From an uncultured Oscillospiraceae bacterium (lineage in GTDB: Bacteria > Bacillota > Clostridia > Oscillospirales > Oscillospiraceae), in contig CAJUOA010000031.1 of NCBI GenBank assembly GCA_910587785.1, positions 1 through 29,111 of the forward strand: DNA of 29,111 nt. The letters are read 5' to 3'. Within the stretch, counting starts at the first letter, position 1. Each line of letters opens with the position of its first letter. The notes beneath the pieces are model-generated. The model was not told where the DNA came from. It saw only the letters and a list, made by a program, of their open reading frames with translations, and searched no databases. Of the stretch, positions 15,207 through 21,808 are shown piece after piece. The position numbers were made by a program, and so were the translations under genes.

Positions 15207-15947
15207 TTATTCGCCCTGGGCCTTCCCCAGCATTTGCAGGATGCGGTAGGCCATGGTGAGGGCCTGCTCCCGGGTCATGAGGTCCTCCCACATGAAGTTG
15301 GGGGACCCGTCCGGCAGCGTCCCGCCGCCCTGCACGATGCCCTTCTCGATGAAAAACTCCCGGGCCTCCTTGCTGTAGGCGCTGGAGTCGTTGTCCCGCA
15401 GGGTCTGCCGGTAGGCCTCCATGGCCGTGCAGAAGCGCTGGTTGAATTCCTCCTGTGTCATCTCCTCGTCCTCCTTCTCCTCAAATACGGGCCGCACGGC
15501 CCCGACGACCATTCTGCTTGCCCGCTCCCGGCGCTGGACCTGACCGCCGTTGGCGTCGTTCCCGGCGCTGGTGTTGCCCTCGATGGCGGTGACGCCGGTC
15601 TTTGCCACCCGCTCCACGATGCCGCAGTGGACGGGCGCACCCTTCTTCCCGGAGAAGTCGTAGACCACCACGTCCCCGGGCCGGAAGTCCTCCGTCACCC
15701 ATGCCCCCTTCTTCTGGGCCGCCCGCATCAGGGCGGAGCAGGAGGCGGTCCGGGCCGGGAGGGGCACCCCCGTCTGGTGGAACACCCACTGGACGAACGC
15801 CATGCACCAGGGGTAGGCCCCGCCGGAGACCTCCTGTCCGTAATACCAGGTATTGTAGAGGACCCGGTTGCTGTCCGGGGGGCTCTCTTTGATCCCCAGC
15901 TGGTCCCGGGCCAGGGCCAGCAGGGCCTCAACCTTCTTTGCTTCCAT
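15207..15947 (-). CDS. CHAP-domain endolysin-like peptidoglycan hydrolase with SLH-like C-terminus
   Basis: This 246-aa protein has a CHAP amidase/endopeptidase domain: Cys48 in YPWCMAFVQW, His107 in PVHCGIVERV and the third position in EGNTS (123-127). A linker rich in Glu leads to a C-terminal SLH-like wall-binding segment (SKEAREFFIEKGIVQGGG ... LMTREQALTMAYR). There is no signal peptide, as expected for a phage-type endolysin that needs a holin to reach the wall. GGAGGAG precedes the ATG at 15947, and the gene overlaps the holin-like gene by 20 nt. No terminator is evident after it. No other phage genes are present in the window. Confidence 0.9.
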   Translation of the reverse strand: MEAKKVEALLALARDQLGIKESPPDSNRVLYNTWYYGQEVSGGAYPWCMAFVQWVFHQTGVPLPARTASCSALMRAAQKKGAWVTEDFRPGDVVVYDFSGKKGAPVHCGIVERVAKTGVTAIEGNTSAGNDANGGQVQRRERASRMVVGAVRPVFEEKEDEEMTQEEFNQRFCTAMEAYRQTLRDNDSSAYSKEAREFFIEKGIVQGGGTLPDGSPNFMWEDLMTREQALTMAYRILQMLGKAQGE

Positions 15948-16197
15948 CTTCCATCTCCTCCACGGCCTCTACGGCCTCCTGGACGCTCTCCACGGCCTTT
16001 TTGATGCCCTCGGCATCCAGCCGCCCCTCTGTGACGATATACGTGGCCACGGAGGCCACCGCCACCACCGCGCCCGCCACAGTGCTGATAACCGCCTCGT
16101 CCAGGCCGAAGGCCATGGCGAGGCCCGCGGACAGTCCCGCCAGCGCCGCCCACAGCTTCCGGCTGGTGAGCTTGCGGAACAGTTCCTGCTTCGTCAT
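15928..16197 (-). CDS. Small holin-like membrane protein
   Basis: This 89-aa protein has a basic N-terminus (TKQELFRKLTSRKLW), two closely spaced hydrophobic segments (about 15-31 and 34-53) and a strongly acidic, probably helical C-terminal tail (about 58-89). Size, layout and position directly upstream of and overlapping an endolysin fit a phage holin, though I cannot name a family. The ATG at 16197 is used; a possible upstream start at 16230 has a worse context. An AGGAGAGC site lies just upstream of the ATG. The assignment is mainly by context. Confidence 0.72.
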   Translation of the reverse strand: MTKQELFRKLTSRKLWAALAGLSAGLAMAFGLDEAVISTVAGAVVAVASVATYIVTEGRLDAEGIKKAVESVQEAVEAVEEMEDGSKEG

Positions 16198-16236
16198 TGC
16201 GCGCTCTCCTTTCCGTCCCCTCGGGGACACTCCATC

Positions 16237-16521
16237 TTATGCGCCGCCGTCGTGGGCGGCCTGGTTCAGGTGGGCCTCCAGCTTGCCCAGGGCCTCGGTG
16301 ACCGGGCCGTCGCAGCCCTGCTCCTTGAGCCCCTTCAGGCAGGCCAGCACGCCGCAGCAGATGAGGATCTGCTCCTGCCGGATGGCGGTGAGGGCCTGAT
16401 CCTGCTTCTTGTTGCCCTCCACGAAGCGGAAGAGCCACACCAGCCCCCCGCCCAGCGCCCCCAGCGCCCCAGCCAAGGCCGCCGCCTGGATGACCGCCTC
16501 CGCCGTGATGGTCACTTCCAC
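16237..16521 (-). CDS. Small membrane protein of the phage lysis cassette
   Basis: This protein is about 94 aa, starting at a GTG (16521) in VEVTITAEAV and having one hydrophobic segment (about 9-30, GALGALGGGLVWLF) followed by a soluble part with LACLKGLKEQGC and a C-terminal helix. Similar proteins sit before holin and endolysin genes in clostridial prophages and are often mislabelled as amino acid ABC permeases; nothing here supports transport. An alternative in-frame ATG at 16575 would add 18 residues but lacks a ribosome binding site. The AAGGGGG stretch before the GTG fits as the site. Exact role in lysis is unknown. Confidence 0.7.
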   Translation of the reverse strand: MEVTITAEAVIQAAALAGALGALGGGLVWLFRFVEGNKKQDQALTAIRQEQILICCGVLACLKGLKEQGCDGPVTEALGKLEAHLNQAAHDGGA

Positions 16522-16556
16522 GTCCGCCGCCCCCTTTTGCTGTAGAATCTTCGCAT
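16512..16556 (-). CDS. Possible 14-aa leader peptide overlapping the lysis cassette start
   Basis: An ATG at 16556 with a strong AGGAGGGG site opens a 14-codon frame (MRRFYSKRGRRTWK, very basic). It ends at a TGA that overlaps the start region of the next gene in another frame. It may couple translation of the next gene, or be a remnant of a small phage tail gene. Only the ribosome binding site supports it. Confidence 0.35.
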   Translation of the reverse strand: MRRFYSKRGRRTWK

Positions 16557-16626
16557 GTCGATCCCCTCCTGTCAAAAATTTGGGCCCCGGCTCACGGAGC
16601 CCTTACCCATGGGGGGAAACCGCCGG

Positions 16627-16658
16627 GAAACTGCACGGCGGCATACACCGTCAGTTTC
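16627..16658. promoter_or_regulatory. Inverted repeat between the lysis cassette and the agrC-like gene
   Basis: GAAACTG-C-ACGG and CCGTCAGTTTC pair as 11 bp with one bulged base. It lies in the divergent spacer about 70 bp upstream of the lysis genes and 30 bp upstream of the kinase -35. It could be an operator for either side. The rest of the spacer (16557-16755) shows no gene and no clear promoter for the minus strand. Confidence 0.45.
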
Positions 16659-16688
16659 TACAAAGTTTTCCCCCGAAGGCCCGGGAGG

Positions 16689-16717
16689 TTGCCTCGGAGA
16701 GCGGGGCGTGGTATACT
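16689..16717 (+). promoter_or_regulatory. Promoter of the agrC/agrA-like operon
   Basis: TTGCCT (16689-16694) and TATACT (16712-16717) are separated by 17 bp. Start is expected near 16724, about 30 nt before the GTG start codon. Confidence 0.8.
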
Positions 16718-16755
16718 GCGGGGGAGAAACATTGGAAAAAGGAGGCCGGCCCGCC

Positions 16756-18072
16756 GTGGATCTGCTGCTGACGCTCTTATGGACAATTGTGGACTCCCTC
16801 ATTGGCCACGGGTATCTTCTCACCTATCTCTTTGCCATCCTGGACGAGCGCCCCGGACGAAAGCGCCTGGGCCGCATCCTGCCGCCCCTGGCGGCCTCCT
16901 CGCTGGTCAACGCTGTGATCATTCTGGTGCTCTATCTGACCATCCCGGACCTGCTGGTCCTGCGCAGTTCCCTGAGCTCCGCCTTCGTCCTGGCGATGTG
17001 TACGGCGTGGGTGCGCTGGGCCTGGCGGGTGAACCTGCGGCAGGCCTTTGCGGCGGTGTGCATGGCGGCGGTCTTCCAGGTGGCCCTCTCCGCCCTGCTC
17101 CAGACCTTCTATAACCTGTACTCGTATCTCCTCGGGGCGGCTGCGGCGCTCCTGACTGCGGAGCTGTTGTGGCGTCTGCGGTTTGGACGGTCCTTCCGCC
17201 TGCTCCTGGAGGAGGGGGAGGGCCTGGGCCGCCTGTGCCTGCTCCTCTTCGGCCTGGAGGCGTCCATGGAGGCCCTGTCGGTCCTCCGCTGGGGGGTGCA
17301 GACGGCCTATGTCCCCGCCTACAGCATCCTGACGGTGGTACTGACGGTGCTCATGACGGCGCTGGTGCTCCATCTGGCCCGTCAGGTGGAGAGCGGACGC
17401 CTCCTGCAGGCCCAGCAGGACGTCATCGCCCAGCAGAAGCTCTACGAGCGGGACCTGGAGGCCATAGAGCGGGAGGTGCGTTCCTTCCGCCACGACTACA
17501 AGAACCTGGCGGCGGGCCTGGCCGGGCAGGTGAGCGCCGGGGAGTCGGAAGCCCTGCACCGGGCCCTGGCCTCCCTGGACGCCAACTTCGACCGCCGCCT
17601 GGGGGAGAAGATCCGCTCCGCCGCCCAGATCGGGAATGTCCGCGTCCCCCAGGTGCGAAGCCTCCTCTTGACGAAGCTCACGGACATGGAGGCCCAAGGC
17701 GTCTCCTGCCGCCTGGAGGTGCTCTACCCCGTGGAGGCGGTGGGCATGGACGTGTGGGACTTTGTCCGGTGCCTGGGCGTCCTCCTGGACAACGCCGCCG
17801 AGGCCGCCAAAGAGACGGCGGAGCCCTGGGTGGAGATCATCCTCCTGGCCCAGGGGGGAACGCTGTCCCTGCGGGTGGCCAACGCCTGGAGCGGCGCCGG
17901 GGACCCGGGGCGGTTCTGGGAGGAGGGCTTCTCCACCAAGGGCCCGGGCCGGGGGCTGGGGCTGGGCGGGTACCAGCGCATCCTGGCCGGCTGGCCCAAC
18001 GCGGTGTCCTCCGCCGGGTGGGAGGACGGGACGTTCTGCCAGGAGCTGACCATCTCGGAGGTGCGGCCATGA
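16756..18072 (+). CDS. AgrC-like sensor histidine kinase (GHKL family)
   Basis: This protein of 438 aa has an N-terminal half with about six membrane helices (to about residue 215), as in peptide-sensing AgrC kinases, then a coiled linker and the HK10-type phosphoacceptor His246 in FRHDYKN. The GHKL ATPase has its N-box at Asn346 (LLDNAAEAAKE) and a G-box, GPGRGLGLGG. The GTG at 16756 is chosen because GGAGG lies 10 nt upstream. It overlaps the response regulator by 4 nt (ATGA). No agrB peptidase or agrD peptide gene is nearby, so the ligand is unknown and may be made elsewhere or by other cells. Confidence 0.92.
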   Translation: MDLLLTLLWTIVDSLIGHGYLLTYLFAILDERPGRKRLGRILPPLAASSLVNAVIILVLYLTIPDLLVLRSSLSSAFVLAMCTAWVRWAWRVNLRQAFAAVCMAAVFQVALSALLQTFYNLYSYLLGAAAALLTAELLWRLRFGRSFRLLLEEGEGLGRLCLLLFGLEASMEALSVLRWGVQTAYVPAYSILTVVLTVLMTALVLHLARQVESGRLLQAQQDVIAQQKLYERDLEAIEREVRSFRHDYKNLAAGLAGQVSAGESEALHRALASLDANFDRRLGEKIRSAAQIGNVRVPQVRSLLLTKLTDMEAQGVSCRLEVLYPVEAVGMDVWDFVRCLGVLLDNAAEAAKETAEPWVEIILLAQGGTLSLRVANAWSGAGDPGRFWEEGFSTKGPGRGLGLGGYQRILAGWPNAVSSAGWEDGTFCQELTISEVRP

Positions 18073-18812
18073 TCGGCATCTATCTCTGCGACGACGACCG
18101 GGCGGTCCGCCGCCGCATCCAGGAGGCCCTGGAGCGGAAAATCTTCGTGGAGGACTGGGACATGGAGGTGGTGTGCAGCGCGGACAGCCCCGGCCCCCTG
18201 CTGGAGGCCCTGGCGGAGCGGGGGCCCCGGCGTGGCGTGTACTTTCTGGACGTGGAGCTCCAGGACGGGGACTGGGACGGGTTCCGCCTGGGGCAGGAGA
18301 TCCGCCGCCTGGACCCCCACGGCACCCTGGTCTATATCACCGCCTACGGTGAACTGGCCTGCCGCACCTTCCAGTACCACCTGGAGGCCTTCGACTACAT
18401 CGTCAAGGACCCGGAGGGGTTGGAGGAGGCGGTGTGCCGGTGCCTGGAGGCGGTCCACGCCCGCTTCCAGGTGGAGCGCCGGGACCCGGAGGAGGTCCTC
18501 ACACTGCGGGAGGGGGACCGGGTGCGCCACATCCCCCTGAAGGAAATCCTCTTTTTTGAGACCGCCCCCGCGCCCCACCACGTCCTCCTCCACACCGCCG
18601 GGAGCCGGGTGGACTTCGTGGGCAGCCTCAGCGAGCTGGAAAAGCGGCTGGGGGAGCGCTTCCTCCGGGTCCACCGGGCCTACTTGGCGGCGGTGGACAA
18701 GATCGAGTCCGTGGACCTCAAGGGGGGACGGCTTCTGGTGGGGGGACGGACCTGCCTGCTGTCCCGGGCCGGACGGACGGCGCTGAAAAAGAGAGCGGGG
18801 GCGGGCTGTTAG
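18069..18812 (+). CDS. AgrA-like response regulator with LytTR DNA-binding domain
   Basis: This 247-aa protein has a receiver domain (about 1-120) with acidic residues DDD (8-10) and phosphoacceptor Asp61 (YFLDVEL), followed by a LytTR domain (about 140-240) with LKEILFFE, LRVHRAYLAAVDKI and a final basic segment. LytTR regulators bind pairs of about 9-bp direct repeats two helical turns apart. Just such a repeat lies 15 bp past this gene, upstream of the DUF6440 gene, making that unit a likely target. The terminator overlaps the stop codon. Confidence 0.94.
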   Translation: MIGIYLCDDDRAVRRRIQEALERKIFVEDWDMEVVCSADSPGPLLEALAERGPRRGVYFLDVELQDGDWDGFRLGQEIRRLDPHGTLVYITAYGELACRTFQYHLEAFDYIVKDPEGLEEAVCRCLEAVHARFQVERRDPEEVLTLREGDRVRHIPLKEILFFETAPAPHHVLLHTAGSRVDFVGSLSELEKRLGERFLRVHRAYLAAVDKIESVDLKGGRLLVGGRTCLLSRAGRTALKKRAGAGC

Positions 18813-18827
18813 GGCCCGCCCCCTTTT
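18797..18827 (+). terminator. Intrinsic terminator of the agrC/agrA-like operon
   Basis: GGGGGCGGGC (18797-18806) pairs with GCCCGCCCCC (18814-18823) and is followed by TTTT. The stem includes the last codons and stop of the response regulator gene. Confidence 0.85.
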
Positions 18828-18894
18828 GCCGTTCGGGAACGATTTCTGCCGTTCAGGAAAATTTGCCCCGCAGGCCCCTCCCCTGTGGTATGCT
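18827..18894 (+). promoter_or_regulatory. LytTR-type direct repeat and activator-dependent promoter of the DUF6440 unit
   Basis: TGCCGTTCGGGAAC (18827-18840) and TGCCGTTCAGGAAA (18847-18860) are near-identical direct repeats 20 bp apart, resembling AgrA sites (core C-GTT-N-A/G-G). TATGCT (18889-18894) is a good -10, but the -35 position (18866-18871) is CCCCGC, far from consensus. The repeats abut that position, as for an activator. Confidence 0.75.
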
Positions 18895-18934
18895 GTCCCT
18901 GCAAACAGACAGGGACAGAAAGGAGGGATTAGCT

Positions 18935-19120
18935 GTGGCAAAGAAGGAGCGTTTTGTGGAAGTTTACTCCCAGGGTGTTATGAACGTGGTCAAGGTCCTC
19001 GTTGATTCGGAGACCGGTGTGAATTACATGCTGGGTTCCCATGATTTAAGGACCGGAACCGGACTGACCGTCCTGGTGGACCGGGACGGCAAGCCCATCG
19101 TCACCCCCATCCAGGAGTAA
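18935..19120 (+). CDS. DUF6440 family small protein
   Basis: This 61-aa protein belongs to a short family seen in Firmicutes, with the pattern FVEVYSQG, VDSETGVNYML and LVDRDGKPIVTP near the end. No function is established. There is no signal peptide or membrane helix. The GTG at 18935 (VAKKERF) is used because GGAGGG lies about 7 nt upstream; an ATG far upstream would run through the promoter. It is the first gene of a unit with the 155-aa gene 36 bp downstream, behind a LytTR-type repeat. It is therefore a candidate output of the Agr-like system. Confidence 0.85.
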   Translation: MAKKERFVEVYSQGVMNVVKVLVDSETGVNYMLGSHDLRTGTGLTVLVDRDGKPIVTPIQE

Positions 19121-19156
19121 CTGGAGCATATTCTTTATCAAAGGAGATCATCCCGC

Positions 19157-19624
19157 ATGGCAAGCGAAGAAAAAGTCAGTCAATACGCCCGGGAGGCCGG
19201 ATACGAGCCGCTGGAGGACCGCTGCATCATCGTCAAGCCCGCCCCCGGGGACCTCAGCGAGAAGATCGTCGCATTTTTCAAGTCCATCGTGGAGTGTGAG
19301 CTGTGCGTGCTCCAGATGTGCGAACATGAGCTCATCCTCCTGCCCTTTGACCGTATGTGGACCTATCTGAAAAAGGATGTGTCCCTGGTCCTGCCCTACA
19401 AGGACATCCAGGCCGTGGAGGTGGAGGAGGACCTGCTCAACTTCGTCATCACCATCCGGACGGAGGAGGACACCATCCGCCTGACCACCCAGCAGAAGGC
19501 CCTGAGCGACTTCCGCATGTCCGGCCTCACCGCCACCCAGTTCACTGGAAGGTACCGGAATTGGCACAAGGAGAACCTGGACGGTACACTGCGGGCCCTC
19601 ACGGCCCTGGGCGCCTCCGTCTGA
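19157..19624 (+). CDS. Conserved hypothetical protein with PH-like middle
   Basis: This 155-aa soluble protein is not recognised with certainty. Its middle (about 45-115) alternates short hydrophobic strands with charged turns (HELILLPFD, DVSLVLPYKDIQAVEVEE, LNFVITIRTEEDTIRLTTQ), which looks like a bacterial PH-like fold. The C-terminal part is helical with WHKENLDGTLRAL. AAGGAGAT precedes the ATG. It lies 36 bp after the DUF6440 gene without a terminator or new promoter between them, so both should be co-transcribed. The linked LytTR promoter is the only clue to its role. Confidence 0.75.
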   Translation: MASEEKVSQYAREAGYEPLEDRCIIVKPAPGDLSEKIVAFFKSIVECELCVLQMCEHELILLPFDRMWTYLKKDVSLVLPYKDIQAVEVEEDLLNFVITIRTEEDTIRLTTQQKALSDFRMSGLTATQFTGRYRNWHKENLDGTLRALTALGASV

Positions 19625-19638
19625 AAGTGCATAACAGA

Positions 19639-19674
19639 AGCAGACCAGGGAGTCAAAAAGCTCCCTGGTCTGCT
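19639..19674. terminator. 14-bp hairpin between the convergent transcription units
   Basis: AGCAGACCAGGGAG (19639-19652) and its exact complement (19661-19674) flank an 8-base loop containing five As. There is no T-run after it on either strand. Its position between convergent genes fits a bidirectional terminator or RNA end stabiliser. Confidence 0.55.
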
Positions 19675-19727
19675 CTGCCTGCGGGCCTGCCGCTGTGCGC
19701 TCAAAAGAGAGGAAACGCCGCGCTTCC

Positions 19728-20486
19728 TTACGCGTCCCCGGCCTCAAACCGCTCCTCAATATGGAATGCGTCATCCATCTGCTCGTAGAGGAGGAACTGG
19801 GACAGGAACACGATATACCAGATGCCGGTGACGGGCAGAAGCAGGAGCGTCCAGGGCGCGAAGAGCACCATCACCGCCCAATAGGCCAGCTGGAGGAGCC
19901 CCGCGCCCAGGACCCGCCAGAAGTGGAGCAGGAAAAACAGCCCCGCATTGTACAGCCGCACGGACGCCCTCTGCCGGAACAGCACCAGCTGGGGCCACAG
20001 CAGGGAGTTTGCCGCCAAGATCAGTACCAGTCCCAGCAGGTACAGCGCAATCGTCCACAGGCCGGGGCGCACCTCCGCCCACCAGAAGAGCACCATCCCC
20101 AGAAAGGCGTACTGCCCGAAGAGCACCCCCATCACCGCGCCCAGGAGCATCCCGCCCTTCCAGTTCTGCTTCCAGGAGAGCTTCCAGCACTGCCGCCAGG
20201 GCCTGGGGTCGTCCCGCAGTCCCCGCAGGACCGCGTCGTACATCCCCGCCAGGAAGGGGCCCGCGATCATACCCCCGATGGCGGCGCAGGGGTACAGCAC
20301 CAGGAGGCTGGAGACGCCAATGGCGTAGAAAATCCCCGCCGCCAGCGGCGCACAGCCCAGCAGTGCCAGCAGGTTCACCTTCCACCACGGTCCGAACCGG
20401 ATGGACAGCAGCTGCTTGTAGCGGTCAAAGCCCCTCTGCCGCTCGTTCTCATTGTAGTGCGGGTCGTCACGGATAAACAGTCCCAT
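19728..20486 (-). CDS. YesL/DUF624-like membrane protein
   Basis: This 252-aa protein has about five or six membrane helices. It starts MGLFIRDDPHYNEN and contains GFDRYKQLL, GMIAGPFLAGMYDAVLRGLRDD and a final helix before a polar tail. YesL-like proteins (DUF624) are often encoded next to LplB-type sugar ABC transporters, as here where such a transporter lies beyond the divergent LacI gene. The function is unknown; a supporting role in transport or membrane sensing is inferred. The ATG at 20486 is preceded by GAGGAGG. It is the last gene of the LacI operon, starting 15 bp after the lipoprotein stop. Confidence 0.8.
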   Translation of the reverse strand: MGLFIRDDPHYNENERQRGFDRYKQLLSIRFGPWWKVNLLALLGCAPLAAGIFYAIGVSSLLVLYPCAAIGGMIAGPFLAGMYDAVLRGLRDDPRPWRQCWKLSWKQNWKGGMLLGAVMGVLFGQYAFLGMVLFWWAEVRPGLWTIALYLLGLVLILAANSLLWPQLVLFRQRASVRLYNAGLFFLLHFWRVLGAGLLQLAYWAVMVLFAPWTLLLLPVTGIWYIVFLSQFLLYEQMDDAFHIEERFEAGDA

Positions 20487-20500
20487 TGCCGCGCCTCCTC

Positions 20501-21088
20501 TCAAACCGCATAGTGGCATCCCGCCAAAAAGTCCTCCAGGACCGCCCTCGGGTCCACGCCGGACCCCTCCTGGCACTGGACCTCCACGCTGATGGCATAA
20601 TTGCGGTACACCCCGAAGGCGGACGCCCCCCGGGCATAGGGGTTGGTGCCGGAGGCGCAGGTGTAGGCGGCGATCTCGAAGGGCTGTCCGTTGAAGGAGG
20701 CGTCCGCGAAGGTGCCTTCGATCTCATACCGCTCCGAGGCCATCTCCATCCACTCCGCGGCGGCATCCTCCGCCTTCTCCGCCGCGTCATAGCCCGCCAG
20801 CAGCAGGTAGAGCTGGGCGTCGTACAGCTCGGACGCCTCCCCACCGGCGTTGGTGTAGGGTGTCGCCTCCCCCATGGACCAGGCGGCGTAATACATGCCG
20901 CTGGCGGACAGGGCGTCGTTGTTCTCCAGAGGTTCCAGCCCGCCGGGGGTCTCCACGCCGATGACATTGCCCACCGTCACCCACTCCCCGCTCCAGGCGA
21001 GGCCGTCCGCCGCCTGCCGGGGCGGGAGCATGGCGCACCCGCTCAGACAGACGCACAGGGCCAGCAGCACAAAAATGGATCTTTTCAC
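20501..21088 (-). CDS. Putative lipoprotein of unknown function
   Basis: This protein of 195 aa has a basic start (KRS), a hydrophobic segment and the lipobox LSGC (Cys near residue 17), so it should be lipid-anchored outside the membrane. The mature part contains EWVTVGNVIGVETPGG, Ala/Glu-rich helices and a C-terminal VEVQCQEGSG segment. No known domain is recognised. The GTG at 21088 overlaps the upstream gene's stop in a 4-nt GTGA, indicating coupled translation, and AGGGGG lies upstream. Its partners are a single-pass envelope protein and a YesL-like protein, so the three may act together. Confidence 0.75.
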   Translation of the reverse strand: MKRSIFVLLALCVCLSGCAMLPPRQAADGLAWSGEWVTVGNVIGVETPGGLEPLENNDALSASGMYYAAWSMGEATPYTNAGGEASELYDAQLYLLLAGYDAAEKAEDAAAEWMEMASERYEIEGTFADASFNGQPFEIAAYTCASGTNPYARGASAFGVYRNYAISVEVQCQEGSGVDPRAVLEDFLAGCHYAV

Positions 21089-21807
21089 GAGACCGCCCCC
21101 TCTGTCAGCCGCTCCCACAGCGCGCCGCATCCCTCGGGATACGGCGCATCCTCCTCTGTCCAGTACCCCCGCCGGGCGAAGAACAGGCCCGAGAGCAGTT
21201 CCTGGCTGTCGCCTGCCACGGTCTGCCCCATCACCTCATAGGAGTACCCGCCCAGGTCCAGCTGCCGCAGGACCGGGCAGGCGTCCCAGGCGAGATAGGT
21301 CCCCTCGGCGGAGGCGTCCTTCTCGAGGAGGCTCCCGTCCAGGCGGCGCAGGACGTGGTAGGCCTGCTGGAACTGCTCCGGGTCCTCCAGGAGGAAGAAG
21401 TAGCTCTCCCCCTCCACGATGTCCGCCATCAGCTGGACCGCCGTGGCGGCTGTAGTGCCCATCATGTCTGCCTCGCCGCCGGAGACATACTGCTGGAGGG
21501 AGACCACCGCCTGCCCGTCGCCGTTGAGGTCCTCGCCCAGGGCGGAGAGGGCCGCCTCCAGCGCGGCGGCGGTGCCGTCGGGCAGGAGGGTGCTCCCCAC
21601 ATAGGCCACCCGGCAGTCCGGCTCGATCTCCCCGATCCCCAGGACCTGCCAGATGAGGCTTCCGGCGAACACAGCCAGGACGATGCCCAGCGCGATGTGC
21701 CACTTGTGGTAGTGCCACCAGTTCCTGCGCTTCTCCTCCGCCGTCAGCTCCCGCTTCTCCTCCGGCCGGACGTCCCTGAATTTCCACTTCCAATATTCGC
21801 TTGCCAC
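21085..21807 (-). CDS. Single-pass membrane protein of unknown function
   Basis: This 240-aa protein has a charged, aromatic N-terminal cytoplasmic part (YWKWKFRDVRPEEKRELT ... RRNWWHYHKWH), one membrane helix (about 37-57) and an outside domain. That domain includes VAYVGSTLLPDG, LGEDLNGDGQAVVSLQQY and YFFLLEDPEQFQQAYH, a mixed alpha/beta pattern somewhat like a periplasmic binding domain. The GTG at 21807 is preceded by AAGGAGG and begins 2 bases after the LacI stop codon. It is probably a surface component made together with the downstream lipoprotein. The family is common in Oscillospiraceae but unnamed. Confidence 0.75.
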   Translation of the reverse strand: MASEYWKWKFRDVRPEEKRELTAEEKRRNWWHYHKWHIALGIVLAVFAGSLIWQVLGIGEIEPDCRVAYVGSTLLPDGTAAALEAALSALGEDLNGDGQAVVSLQQYVSGGEADMMGTTAATAVQLMADIVEGESYFFLLEDPEQFQQAYHVLRRLDGSLLEKDASAEGTYLAWDACPVLRQLDLGGYSYEVMGQTVAGDSQELLSGLFFARRGYWTEEDAPYPEGCGALWERLTEGAVS

Positions 21808-21808
21808 C

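Noticed and set aside
16237..16521. Amino acid ABC permease assignment for the small lysis-cassette protein
   Set aside because: Only one membrane segment and no transporter motif; context is phage lysis.
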